64,000 bases of DNA. Origin: Croceibacterium salegens (GTDB lineage Bacteria > Pseudomonadota > Alphaproteobacteria > Sphingomonadales > Sphingomonadaceae). Positions 9,171 through 17,503 of this stretch are shown here, in pieces. The first letter of the stretch is position 1. Each line of letters begins with the position of its first letter. The stretch covers positions 124,001 to 188,000 of the forward strand of contig NZ_WTYM01000033.1 in NCBI RefSeq assembly GCF_009827435.1, written 5' to 3'. Both the position numbers and the translations under genes were made by a program. The notes below the pieces were generated by a model. It did no database searches. It was not told the origin of the DNA and saw only the letters and a program-made list of their open reading frames with translations.

Positions 9171-10436
9171 TTAGAGCCGGCGTTCGAAAGTTTCGACGGC
9201 CAGCGTTTTCGACGGCATTTCGAAGGACGCGAAGGATCCTCTCGTGTCACTGGGCAGCTCTTCGTACGTCGCCTTGTCGATGATCATCTGGCAAAACTCA
9301 CGCGATCCGGCGTCGCACAGGCGGCGTGAGAGCGAGGGCGTCCGGCCAATAATGCTGGATGTCCGCAACTGGCCGTAAGCAAGCACGATCGGGTGAACCG
9401 CGCCGCTCGAAATGCCGAAGCGCAAGTGTAGTTCGGAGTTCAGGTGGGCGAGATCGACGCGGTAATCCTTGGTCAGCTGGTTGAAGAACCGGCTGATCTT
9501 GAGCGTACTCTGGACCGCGCTTTCGGCAGAACCGGCGAGACCCGATCCGAAGGCAGCGACGAGACCATCCCCCGTGAACGCTTCGAATACGCCCCCCGCT
9601 GCGTTGATTTCCGTGACCGAGGCCCGGATCAATTCGCCCATCATCTTGCGGGTGACCGCGCTACGCGCCTCGTCGACGAAAAGTTGCGACGACCTGGAAA
9701 TATCCATCGTCAGCACGCTGCCCCGGCGCGAATCCTGCGGCACGCTGATACCGGCCATTTCGAGTCTATTTGCAGGATCATCGGCAAACTTCGCAGCCAG
9801 GCCGACCAGCCCTTCGCGCTCTTCCGCGATGATCTGCTGTGCGGCACCGAAATCGATCGTCTTGCCGGAGCTTGAGAGCAACTGGATCACGCCGACCTTG
9901 CGGCCGGACCCGGTGGTTGCGCTTTCCTGAAGGCAGTCGGCATAGGTCGCCGAGGGCCTGTAGCCGTCCATGGCGAACGCGCTACCGTCGGAACTGATGT
10001 TCGTTCCATCGAGAAAGCAGGTGACTGCGCGCGCATCGCGGCCGGCAAATACCGTGCCGATGAAAGCTTCGCTGGAAATGTCGTTCGGCGCCGTTGCGAC
10101 GACCACGAGGCCGAGGAACTGGCGGTCTGCCCCGTCGACCGGAACGTAGAGGGTAGCGCGCTCGACCCCCGCGCGTTCAGTTATCGCGGTAAGTCGCGAT
10201 ACGATCTGGTTTTTCCACGCCACCGGATTGGTTGCTTCTCCGGGAGCCTGACGCAAGGAACGCTCGAGGTCGTCGATCTGCTTGCGCCCGTCAGCAATCT
10301 GGGAGCGCGCTGCGGCAAGGTCCTGCTCCAGACGGCCCTCGCGGTATTTGAGGGCCTGCCAGCTGACGGCCCCGGTCGCCAAAGCAGTGCCGACACCGAC
10401 AACCAATGGGTTACTGAATATCTCGCCAATCGACAT
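9171..10436 (-). CDS. Membrane-anchored class III nucleotide cyclase-like protein with sensor-like domain
   Basis: 421 residues. A hydrophobic N-terminus (about 8-26) is followed by a short coiled coil (about 33-63), a GAF-like region (about 78-215) and a class III cyclase domain (about 238-400). The two metal-binding aspartates are present: D245 in SVLTMDISRSS and D290 in EAFTGDGLVAAFG. In the transition-state motif the usual Asn is Ser (S368, in IIGRTPSLSRRL) while the Arg (R372) is kept. Activity is therefore uncertain; it may be a weak or degenerate cyclase or a nucleotide sensor. It is transcribed divergently from the HTH-NadE gene, 119 bp away, and may share its control region. Confidence 0.75.
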   Translation of the reverse strand: MSIGEIFSNPLVVGVGTALATGAVSWQALKYREGRLEQDLAAARSQIADGRKQIDDLERSLRQAPGEATNPVAWKNQIVSRLTAITERAGVERATLYVPVDGADRQFLGLVVVATAPNDISSEAFIGTVFAGRDARAVTCFLDGTNISSDGSAFAMDGYRPSATYADCLQESATTGSGRKVGVIQLLSSSGKTIDFGAAQQIIAEEREGLVGLAAKFADDPANRLEMAGISVPQDSRRGSVLTMDISRSSQLFVDEARSAVTRKMMGELIRASVTEINAAGGVFEAFTGDGLVAAFGSGLAGSAESAVQSTLKISRFFNQLTKDYRVDLAHLNSELHLRFGISSGAVHPIVLAYGQLRTSSIIGRTPSLSRRLCDAGSREFCQMIIDKATYEELPSDTRGSFASFEMPSKTLAVETFERRL

Positions 10437-10528
10437 TCACGGCCTCCCTGCAAGGCTCGAAACGCTCCCGGATAATCTTGCGCCATTACGGACGATCCCT
10501 CAAGGGCGCCGCAATCGTGGTTGCCAAT

Positions 10529-10547
10529 AGTATCCCTTTTGGATACT
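10529..10547. promoter_or_regulatory. Perfect inverted repeat before the HTH-nadE gene, putative operator
   Basis: AGTATCC at 10529-10535 and GGATACT at 10541-10547 form a perfect 7-bp dyad with a five-base spacer, ending eight bases before the ATG at 10556. TTGCCA at 10521-10526 and GATACT at 10542-10547 could be -35 and -10 boxes (15-bp spacer, shorter than ideal), so a bound protein would block the promoter. The obvious candidate binder is the HTH domain encoded immediately downstream. A role as an mRNA hairpin cannot be excluded. Confidence 0.55.
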
Positions 10548-10555
10548 GAACGAAC

Positions 10556-12844
10556 ATGCATAAGGCAGGCGACAAGATTCGCGCGTGGAGGCAACTTCAG
10601 AGGCCACCGCTCACAGCCGCAGAATTCGGCGAAAAGTACGGAAGGCCGCAGGCCTGGCCCAGCCGGACAGTCTACGGTTGGGAGACTCACGGCAAGATAC
10701 CGGGTGCGAGTATCCAGAAACGTCTGGCCGAGCTGGGAATTTGCGAAATCGAGGACTGGCTCGAACCGGTTTCGGAGAGCCTCCCGGCCGGCGACGAGCA
10801 CCCGTTCTACGACATGCACTGCCACGGTTTCGTCCGTGTCGCCACCAGCACGCCGCGCGTTCGCACTGCCGATGTTTCCTACAACCGCGACGGGATCATC
10901 GACGAGATGCAGCGTGCCCACGCCGCGCATGTCGACCTGCTGGTCTATCCCGAGATGTGCCTCTCCTCCTACGCGCTCGACGACTTGGTACTGCAGGACG
11001 CGCTGCTCGACGCGGTCGAAACTGCGGTGGTGGCGGTGATCCGGGCGAGCAAGGGGCTCTCGCCGGTTTCGCTGATCGGCGCACCGCTGCGCCATGAGGG
11101 ACGGCTCTACAACTGCGCGCTGGCAATCGCCGACGGTCGGCTGCTTGGCGTGGTGCCGAAGTCCTACCTGCCCAATTATCGCGAGTTTTACGAGAAACGC
11201 TGGTTCGCCCACGGGCGCGGGATTCGCGGCAAGACCATTTCCGTAGCGGGCAACGAGGTGCCCTTCGGCACCGACCTCGTCTTCGCCTCCAGCCGCCTGC
11301 CTGGCTTCAAGGTCTTCGCCGAGATCTGTGAGGATTTCTGGGCGCCAGACCCACCCTCCACCGCCGGCGCATTGGCCGGGGCGACGATCCTCGCCAACCT
11401 CTCGGCCTCGGACATAACCATCGGCAAGTCCGACGAACGCCACATGCTCTGCCGCGCCCAGTCCGCCCGCACTGCCAGCGCCTACGTCTACTCTGCCGCC
11501 GGCCACGGCGAGAGCACCACCGACCTTGCGTGGGACGGCCAGGGGATGATCTTCGAACTCGGCGACATGCTGGCCGAGAGCGAACGTTTCGAATTGCGCC
11601 CCGAACTGTGCACCGCCGACGTCGATTCCGACCGTATCCTGGCCGAGCGGATGCGCTGGCAGACCTTTAACGACAACGCCGTGGAGGCCGGACGGCCCGA
11701 GGACAGCTACCGCACGATCGTGTTCGACCATTCACCCTCGACCGGCGACATCGGCCTCGCCCGCCCGATCCGGCGCTATCCTTTCGTTCCCAACCGCCCG
11801 AACAAGCTCGACGAGGACTGCTTCGAGGCGTTCAATATCCAGGTCGACGGCCTGATGCGGCGGATCGAGGCGACAAACGCGAAATGCCTCGTCATCGGCC
11901 TCTCGGGCGGACTCGATTCGACGCATGCGCTGATCGTCTGCGCCAAGGCCTGCGACCGCCTCGACCTGCCGCGCAGCTTCATCCGCGGCTACACGATGCC
12001 CGGCTTCGGCACATCGAAGGAGACCAAGTCCAATGCCTGGCGGCTGATGGAGGACTTCGGCGTCTCCGCCGCCGAAATCGACATTGTCCCCGCATCGAAC
12101 CGCATGCTCGAGGACATCGGCCATCCCTTCGCGGGCGGCGAGCCGGTGTACGACACGACCTTCGAAAACGTGCAGGCGGGCCTCAGGACCGACTACCTGT
12201 TCCGCCTCGCCGGACAGCATAACGGCTTCGTCGTCGGCACTGGAGACCTCAGCGAACTGGCGCTCGGCTGGTGTACCTACGGCGTCGGCGACCAGATGAG
12301 CCACTATGCGGTCAACGCCGGCGTGCCCAAGACGCTTATCCAGTACCTGATCCGCTGGACCGTGCGCACCAACCAGTTCGACCATTCGACCGATGAGGTG
12401 CTGGCGGCGGTGCTCGACACCGAAATCAGCCCCGAACTCATCCCGGCCGAAGCGACCGGCGCGATCCAGAGCACCGAGGCCAAGATCGGGCCCTATTCTC
12501 TCGCCGATTTCTATCTCCACCACCTGGTCCGCTACGGTCAGCGGCCCTCGAAGGTCGCTTTCCTCGCTTGGCACGCCTGGCGCGACGCCAAGCGCGGACT
12601 CTGGCCGCACGAGTTCCCCGATGCTGCCAAGCGGGAATATGCGATCGGCGAAATCCGCCACTGGCTCGAAAGCTTCTGCCGCCGCTTCTTTGCCTTCAGC
12701 CAGTTCAAGCGCAGCGCCATTCCCAACGGCCCCAAGGTCAGCAGCGGCGGCGCTCTATCGCCGCGCGGCGACTGGCGCGCGCCGAGCGATGCCGTAGCCG
12801 ACGTCTGGCTCGCCGAATTGCACGCCAACGTGCCCGAGGAGTGA
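10556..12844 (+). CDS. nadE: Glutamine-dependent NAD+ synthetase with N-terminal XRE-type HTH domain
   Basis: 762 residues in three parts. Residues 1-75 resemble a Cro/C1 helix-turn-helix ([13 protein letters not shown], then [13 protein letters not shown] and an IQKRLAELG helix). From about residue 85 starts a normal bacterial NadE. Its nitrilase-type amidase has the triad E133, K202, C258 ([28 protein letters not shown]), and the ATP-pyrophosphatase synthetase domain carries [12 protein letters not shown]. Reaction: deamido-NAD+ + Gln + ATP gives NAD+. The same enzyme in M. tuberculosis begins at the FYSAYQHGFVRVA-like segment (here residues 84-95), so about 80 residues are extra. An internal ATG at residue 87 would give a standard 676-residue enzyme but has no clear ribosome site. 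The linker is in frame and shows no break. Confidence 0.93.
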   Translation: MHKAGDKIRAWRQLQRPPLTAAEFGEKYGRPQAWPSRTVYGWETHGKIPGASIQKRLAELGICEIEDWLEPVSESLPAGDEHPFYDMHCHGFVRVATSTPRVRTADVSYNRDGIIDEMQRAHAAHVDLLVYPEMCLSSYALDDLVLQDALLDAVETAVVAVIRASKGLSPVSLIGAPLRHEGRLYNCALAIADGRLLGVVPKSYLPNYREFYEKRWFAHGRGIRGKTISVAGNEVPFGTDLVFASSRLPGFKVFAEICEDFWAPDPPSTAGALAGATILANLSASDITIGKSDERHMLCRAQSARTASAYVYSAAGHGESTTDLAWDGQGMIFELGDMLAESERFELRPELCTADVDSDRILAERMRWQTFNDNAVEAGRPEDSYRTIVFDHSPSTGDIGLARPIRRYPFVPNRPNKLDEDCFEAFNIQVDGLMRRIEATNAKCLVIGLSGGLDSTHALIVCAKACDRLDLPRSFIRGYTMPGFGTSKETKSNAWRLMEDFGVSAAEIDIVPASNRMLEDIGHPFAGGEPVYDTTFENVQAGLRTDYLFRLAGQHNGFVVGTGDLSELALGWCTYGVGDQMSHYAVNAGVPKTLIQYLIRWTVRTNQFDHSTDEVLAAVLDTEISPELIPAEATGAIQSTEAKIGPYSLADFYLHHLVRYGQRPSKVAFLAWHAWRDAKRGLWPHEFPDAAKREYAIGEIRHWLESFCRRFFAFSQFKRSAIPNGPKVSSGGALSPRGDWRAPSDAVADVWLAELHANVPEE

Positions 12845-12947
12845 GGCGCGGCGACAGGGCAGGTTCAGGGCCTTGATGCCATTGGGGCTTGCAATGGGGT
12901 GTCCCAACGCCCGATAGTCGGGGCAAGGCCAATTGGCGGAGGATTCA

Positions 12948-13544
12948 ATGACCAGAACTCGCACACTCGCCGCATCGGCGCTCGCCCTGGCCGGGATGGC
13001 CGCCGTCCCCTTCGCCTTCACCGCCAGCGAACCGGCGGTGGCCGCCAGCAGCAGCGCGCCGACCTGGGCGATCCAGCCGGGCGGCGAGCTTGCCTTCGCC
13101 ATCGCCAACGACGGTCGCGACATCAGCGGCGGCTTCGCCAAGTGGGGCGGCACGATCAACTTCAACGCCGACGCCCCGGGCGACGCCGCGATAAAGATCG
13201 AAATCGACCTGGTCAGCGCCTCTGTCGGCGACGACTTCAATGACAGCCTGCTGCAGGGCGACGAGTTCTTCGACACCGCAGTCAACCCGACCGCGACATT
13301 CTCCAGCACCAGCGTCGAAAGCCTGCCCGACGGACGCTTCGTCGCCCACGGCGAACTTTCGCTGCACGGCATGAGCATGGCGCAGGACATCGAATTCCGC
13401 CTCAGCGGTAGCGGTGCCCAGCGCCATGTCGAGGGGCAGGCCTCGATCGACCGGGTGGCCTATGCCATCGGCATGGGATCGCATGGTGGAGGTCTCGACC
13501 CGACCGTCGGTGTGACTTTCGCGTTTGACGCCACCCGCGAGTGA
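12948..13544 (+). CDS. YceI-family secreted lipid-binding-like protein
   Basis: 198 residues. A signal peptide runs to about residue 30. The YceI lipocalin-like barrel follows: TWAIQPGGELAFAI, FAKWGGTINFNAD, a VDLVSASV-type strand, LQGDEFFDTAVNPTATF (the family hallmark), and ASIDRVAYAIGMG near the end. Family knowledge: periplasmic polyisoprenoid- or amphiphile-binding barrels, often encoded with cytochrome b561. Start choice: this ATG has GGAGG six bases upstream. Its last four bases (GTGA) overlap the start of the SDR gene, placing it first in a four-gene overlapping operon that includes a cytochrome b. Confidence 0.88.
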   Translation: MTRTRTLAASALALAGMAAVPFAFTASEPAVAASSSAPTWAIQPGGELAFAIANDGRDISGGFAKWGGTINFNADAPGDAAIKIEIDLVSASVGDDFNDSLLQGDEFFDTAVNPTATFSSTSVESLPDGRFVAHGELSLHGMSMAQDIEFRLSGSGAQRHVEGQASIDRVAYAIGMGSHGGGLDPTVGVTFAFDATRE

Positions 13545-14302
13545 GTTCGAAGCCCGCCGTTCTCGTTACCGGCGGCGCGCGCCGCATCGGCGCGGCAATT
13601 TGCCGGCGCTTCGCCGTCGAAGGCTGGCATGTCGTCATCCACTGCAACACCTCGCGCGAAGCGGCCGAGGCGCTCGCCGCCGAACTGCCCGATGCCGAGG
13701 TGGTGGTCTGCGACCTTATCGACCTCGACGCCGCGCAGGCGATGATCCTCGACCTCGCCGCCCGGCTCCCCGACTGGCGCGTTTTGGTCAACTCAGCCTC
13801 GGTCTTCAAACCCGACGACGTCGGCACGCTCGACCCGGCGACCAACCGCGAGGCGATGCGCGTCAACGCCGTTTCCCCTTCGGTCATGACCCATGCCTTC
13901 ATGCACAACGCACGTTCGGCCGCCGGCCGCTGCGCGATCCAGGTCACCGACCAGAAGCTTGCCAACCCCAACCCCGACTTCTTCAGCTATACGATGAGCA
14001 AGCACGCGCTCTCCGGGACGGTGCCGATGATGGCTATGGCCCTGCCCGCCGAGGACCGCGTCTACGGCCTCGCCCCCGGCGCAATCCTGCCCAGCCATGA
14101 CCAGTCGGCGGAAGAGGCCGAGCGCTCGCACCGACTCAACCTTTTGCAGCGCCGGACCGGCGAAGACGAGGTGGCCGAGGCCGCGTGGTTCCTCGCCACC
14201 GGACCGCTCGCCAGCGGACAGACATTGATTGTCGATTCGGGCCAGCACCTGCTAAACCAGCCGCGCGACGTGATCTTCCTCGCCAGGCAGGAGTCTCGAT
14301 GA
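13541..14302 (+). CDS. Short-chain dehydrogenase/reductase (FolM-like SDR)
   Basis: 253 residues starting at a GTG that overlaps the yceI stop. Rossmann motif TGGARRIGAAICRRF near the N-terminus, NSAS at the NNAG position (about residue 85), and catalytic YTMSK (about residue 150). The ARRIG cofactor motif is shared with dihydromonapterin/pteridine reductases (FolM, PTR1), which suggests NADPH and a pterin-like substrate. A link with the molybdopterin oxidoreductase two genes downstream is attractive but only inferred. Its stop overlaps the next ATG by four bases (ATGA). Confidence 0.8.
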   Translation: MSSKPAVLVTGGARRIGAAICRRFAVEGWHVVIHCNTSREAAEALAAELPDAEVVVCDLIDLDAAQAMILDLAARLPDWRVLVNSASVFKPDDVGTLDPATNREAMRVNAVSPSVMTHAFMHNARSAAGRCAIQVTDQKLANPNPDFFSYTMSKHALSGTVPMMAMALPAEDRVYGLAPGAILPSHDQSAEEAERSHRLNLLQRRTGEDEVAEAAWFLATGPLASGQTLIVDSGQHLLNQPRDVIFLARQESR

Positions 14303-14973
14303 AAAAACATCGCCTTGCGACCCGCCTTTGGCACTGGGTCAACCTCCTGTCTCTGGCCATCCTGTTCATGTCGGGCCTCAACATCTCGAACGCCCATCCC
14401 CGCCTCTACTGGGGGAACTGGGGCTTCGAGAGCGGCGAGGCATGGCTTCACGTCGTGCGCTTCCCCGGCTGGGCGACAATCCCGGGACACTACAGCCTTG
14501 CAGGATCGCGCCTGTGGCACCTTACCTTCGCATGGGTCTTCGCCCTCGCCTTGCTGCTGTTCGTGATCGCGAGCCTCTTCAACCGGCACTTCAAGCGTGA
14601 CCTCGTCACCAGCCGAAAGGAATGGCGTTGGAGCGCGATCCGCGCCGACATCGTCGCCCACCTCAAGTTCGATTTCGACCACGGTGAGGGGAAGTACAAT
14701 TTCCTCCAGAAGCTGGCCTACGGCGTGGTGGTATTCATCCTTCTGCCGACGATGATCTTTTCGGGCATGTCGATCAGCCCCGGCCTTGAACCCATTACCG
14801 ACCCGTTGCTGGCGCTGTTCGGCGGCCGCCAGAGCGCTCGCTCGATCCACTTCATCACCGCCTGGGCGCTGTTCGGGTTCTTCATGCTCCATGTCGCGCT
14901 GGTCCTGTTGACCAATCCGCTCAAGCAATTGCGCGACATGATTACCGGAGGGCGCATCGATGAAGCGGCGTAA
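14299..14973 (+). CDS. Cytochrome b561-type membrane subunit of an oxidoreductase
   Basis: 224 residues with four main membrane helices (about 8-27, 75-95, 140-160, 190-212). Histidines sit in positions suited to b-type haem: H12 (RLWHWVNLLS), GSRLWHLTFAWV in helix 2, and two in RSIHFITAWALFGFFMLHV in the last helix. Family knowledge: such proteins pass electrons between the quinone pool and a periplasmic partner. The overlapping downstream gene encodes a molybdopterin oxidoreductase, so this is probably its membrane haem partner, analogous to MsrQ for MsrP. It overlaps genes on both sides. Confidence 0.85.
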   Translation: MKKHRLATRLWHWVNLLSLAILFMSGLNISNAHPRLYWGNWGFESGEAWLHVVRFPGWATIPGHYSLAGSRLWHLTFAWVFALALLLFVIASLFNRHFKRDLVTSRKEWRWSAIRADIVAHLKFDFDHGEGKYNFLQKLAYGVVVFILLPTMIFSGMSISPGLEPITDPLLALFGGRQSARSIHFITAWALFGFFMLHVALVLLTNPLKQLRDMITGGRIDEAA

Positions 14974-15700
14974 CCTCATTGTCGGTCTCGGCGCCGGTTT
15001 CCTCGCCGGGTGCTCGAAGGTCGGGAAGAGCGACCCGATGCAGTCGCTGTTCAAGCTTGCCGAGGACTGGCACCGCGGTGCGCACCGCGCTCTCGCTGGA
15101 AAGCGCGGGCTGGCGCAGGAATTCACCAAGGCCGACATTTCGCCGTTCTTTCGCGGCAACGGCACGACCGACCCGGGCGACGCCGCCTATACGGCGCATG
15201 CCGCGACCGGTTTCGCCGGCTGGACCATTGCCGTCACCGGCCTCGTCGACCGGCCGCTCGAGCTCACACTCGAGCAGATCAAGGCTCTGCCCCAGCGAAC
15301 CCAGATCACGCGCCATGACTGCGTCGAAGGCTGGAGTGCGATCGGCGAATGGACCGGGCCGCAACTGGGCACGATGCTCGACTTGGCCGGGGTGCAGCCG
15401 AACGCCAATTACGTCGTGTTCCGCTGCGCCGACGTGCTAAATGGTAGCGCCTATTACGAGAGCGTCGACATGGTCGATGCATACCATCCGCAGACGATCG
15501 TTGCCCACGCACTTAACGGCGCTCCGCTGCCGGTCGCCAACGGCGCTCCGTTACGCATGCGGATCGAGCGCCAGCTTGGCTACAAGAGCGCCAAGTATGT
15601 GACCGCCATCGAAGCCGTGGAAAGCCTAGACGGGATCCACGGCGGCAAGGGTGGATACTGGGAGGATCGTTCCGACTACCAGTGGTACGCCGGCGCCTGA
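14960..15700 (+). CDS. Molybdopterin-dependent oxidoreductase (sulfite oxidase/MsrP fold), lipoprotein-like
   Basis: 246 residues. The N-terminus MKRRNLIVGLGAGFLAGC combines a twin-arginine-like motif and a lipobox Cys, suggesting Tat export and lipid anchoring. The oxidoreductase domain contains RHDCVEGWSAIGEW, whose Cys is the expected Mo ligand of the sulfite oxidase family, then DMVDAYHPQTIVAHALNG and LPVANGAPLRMRIERQLGYK, typical of the family. The start overlaps the cytochrome b gene by 14 bases. Together they look like a periplasmic reductase or dehydrogenase with a cytochrome b anchor. The substrate is unknown; methionine sulfoxide or sulfite-like compounds are the family precedents. 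Confidence 0.88.
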   Translation: MKRRNLIVGLGAGFLAGCSKVGKSDPMQSLFKLAEDWHRGAHRALAGKRGLAQEFTKADISPFFRGNGTTDPGDAAYTAHAATGFAGWTIAVTGLVDRPLELTLEQIKALPQRTQITRHDCVEGWSAIGEWTGPQLGTMLDLAGVQPNANYVVFRCADVLNGSAYYESVDMVDAYHPQTIVAHALNGAPLPVANGAPLRMRIERQLGYKSAKYVTAIEAVESLDGIHGGKGGYWEDRSDYQWYAGA

Positions 15701-16138
15701 TCAGGAGCCCGGGTGGCGCTCGTTTGAATAGCGCCATGATAGCGCCACCATCTCGCGCAGCACATCGAGGTCGATGTCGTCCAACTTGTTGACGTAGAGG
15801 CACCCTTTGCCCCGGCTGTATTTGCCGAGCCTCTCGCGCAGGGCCGCGAACGGGGCCTCGTCCATGTCCTTGCCGCAGTTGAGCAGGTAGAGCGAATGCT
15901 TGGCCTTGCGCGGACTGAACCCGACCCGGCACATGTCGCCCTCGTGACCGCTTTCGTAGCGGTAGTGGTAGCTGCCGTAGCCGATAATGGTTGGCCCCCA
16001 CATTGCCGGCGTGACGCCGGTGACTTCGCGAAACAGCGTGTCGAGCACCCCGGCATCGTCGCGCTTTCCGGGATGTTCCACGCCGGCGATGAACGCCGAA
16101 ACGTCTACTTCGGTCGCCTTGGTCTTGTTCTCGGCCAT
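15701..16138 (-). CDS. DUF1801 domain protein
   Basis: 145 residues, no signal or membrane segment. The family pattern is visible: an N-terminal helix region with DDAGVLDTLFREVTG, then PAMWGPTIIGYGSYHYRYESG, VGFSPRKAKHSLYLL and a C-terminal GCLYVNKLDDIDLDVLREMV. DUF1801 proteins are small cytosolic alpha/beta proteins of unknown function (YdhG-like). It converges directly on the molybdopterin gene with no gap. The ATG at 16138 is chosen because the upstream extension is compositionally unlike protein. Confidence 0.8.
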   Translation of the reverse strand: MAENKTKATEVDVSAFIAGVEHPGKRDDAGVLDTLFREVTGVTPAMWGPTIIGYGSYHYRYESGHEGDMCRVGFSPRKAKHSLYLLNCGKDMDEAPFAALRERLGKYSRGKGCLYVNKLDDIDLDVLREMVALSWRYSNERHPGS

Positions 16139-16223
16139 GACAAGAATTGTATCGAGAGATTGACAGCGCGCAATCGCGCCGTTCAACCTCACTCCCGATA
16201 ACAAAAGGGGGGAAGCACCGGGG

Positions 16224-17501
16224 ATGTGGCTGCTCGACAAGTTTCTGAACAAGGCGATCCGGCAAGGGCGCCTGGTAATCACCGATCATGATGGCAAGGT
16301 TTACGAATACGGTCCCGGAGGCGGCGAGGAAATCCGCGTTCGCCTGACCAACCGCAAGGCAGCCAACCACATCGCCCGCTATCCGCAGGTCGGCGCCGGC
16401 GAGGCCTACATGTGGGGTTGGCTGACGGTCGAAGAGCCGAACGACATCCGCGACATGATCCTGTTCGTGACCGCCAACGCCAAGCGCCTCGGCTCCACCT
16501 CGCTTCAGCCCAAGAGCCAGCTGCGCAAAACCGCGCAGAAACTGATCGCCAAGGCCGATGGAATCAACCTCAGGGGCAAAGCGCGCAAGAACGCTGAGCA
16601 CACCTACAACCTGACCCGCCGGCTCTACGAGCTGTTCCTCGACGAGGACCGGCAATACACCATGGGTTATTACCGCGACACGTCGAACAGCATCGAGAAG
16701 GCGCAGCTCGACAAGAAGGCCCACATGGCGGCCAAAATGAACATTAAGCCGGGCATGAAGGTGCTCGACATCGGCTGCGGCTGGGGCGGCTTCGCCCTCT
16801 ACCTGCACCAGCATTACGGCTGCGAGGTGCTCGGCGTGGCGCTGGCGCCCGACCAGATCGCCTTCTGCAAGGAACGCGCAAAAGCAGAAGGCGTGGCCGA
16901 CAAGGTCAAATTCGCGCTGATGGATTATCGCGACGTCGAGGGTGAGTTCGACCGGATCAGTTCGGTCGGGCTGCTCGAACACGTCGGCACGGCGCACTAC
17001 CCGCAGTTCTTCAGCCACACCGCCAAGCTGCTCAAGCCCGACGGGGTGATGTTCAGCCACTGCTGCGGCCGCGCCGGCCCGCCCGGGTTCACCGATGCAT
17101 GGACCCGCAAATACATCTTCCCCGGCGGCTATATCCCGGCGCTAAGCGAGTTGGTCACCCAGTCGGAACAGCACGGCTGGCAAGTGATGGATGTGGAAGC
17201 GATGCGCTTCCACTACAGCCACACGCTGGAGGAATGGTACAACCGCACCGTCATGCACCAAGACGAGATCGTCGAAATGTACGACGAGGAGTTCTACCGC
17301 ATGTGGCTGTTCTACCTCGCTGGGGCCGAACAGAGCTTCCGCCACGGCAACATGGTCAACTGGCAGCTCGTCTACGTGAAGGACCGCGAGGCCATCCCTA
17401 TGACCCGCGAATTTATGCACGAAGAAAGCGAACGCCTTCGCGAGAGCGAAGATCCGCCAGCCTGGCACCTCGATCCAGAACTAAGGGAGGCAGCCGAATA
17501 G
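16224..17501 (+). CDS. CFA-synthase-family SAM methyltransferase (lacks the usual active-site Cys)
   Basis: 425 residues. An N-terminal lipid-binding helical region is followed by a SAM-binding Rossmann domain (VLDIGCGWGGFALYL) and CFA-family blocks LLEHVGTAHY, KYIFPGGYIPALSEL and LFYLAGAEQSFRHGNM. Family knowledge: CFA synthases methylate the cis double bond of unsaturated phospholipid acyl chains. The MxYSCAYW segment that holds Cys139 in the E. coli enzyme is QYTMGYYRD here, so the Cys is absent. The paralogue at 18726 keeps it. The product may methylate a different lipid or act in another way. Three bases separate it from the next gene, so they are co-transcribed. Confidence 0.88.
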   Translation: MWLLDKFLNKAIRQGRLVITDHDGKVYEYGPGGGEEIRVRLTNRKAANHIARYPQVGAGEAYMWGWLTVEEPNDIRDMILFVTANAKRLGSTSLQPKSQLRKTAQKLIAKADGINLRGKARKNAEHTYNLTRRLYELFLDEDRQYTMGYYRDTSNSIEKAQLDKKAHMAAKMNIKPGMKVLDIGCGWGGFALYLHQHYGCEVLGVALAPDQIAFCKERAKAEGVADKVKFALMDYRDVEGEFDRISSVGLLEHVGTAHYPQFFSHTAKLLKPDGVMFSHCCGRAGPPGFTDAWTRKYIFPGGYIPALSELVTQSEQHGWQVMDVEAMRFHYSHTLEEWYNRTVMHQDEIVEMYDEEFYRMWLFYLAGAEQSFRHGNMVNWQLVYVKDREAIPMTREFMHEESERLRESEDPPAWHLDPELREAAE

Positions 17502-17503
17502 CC

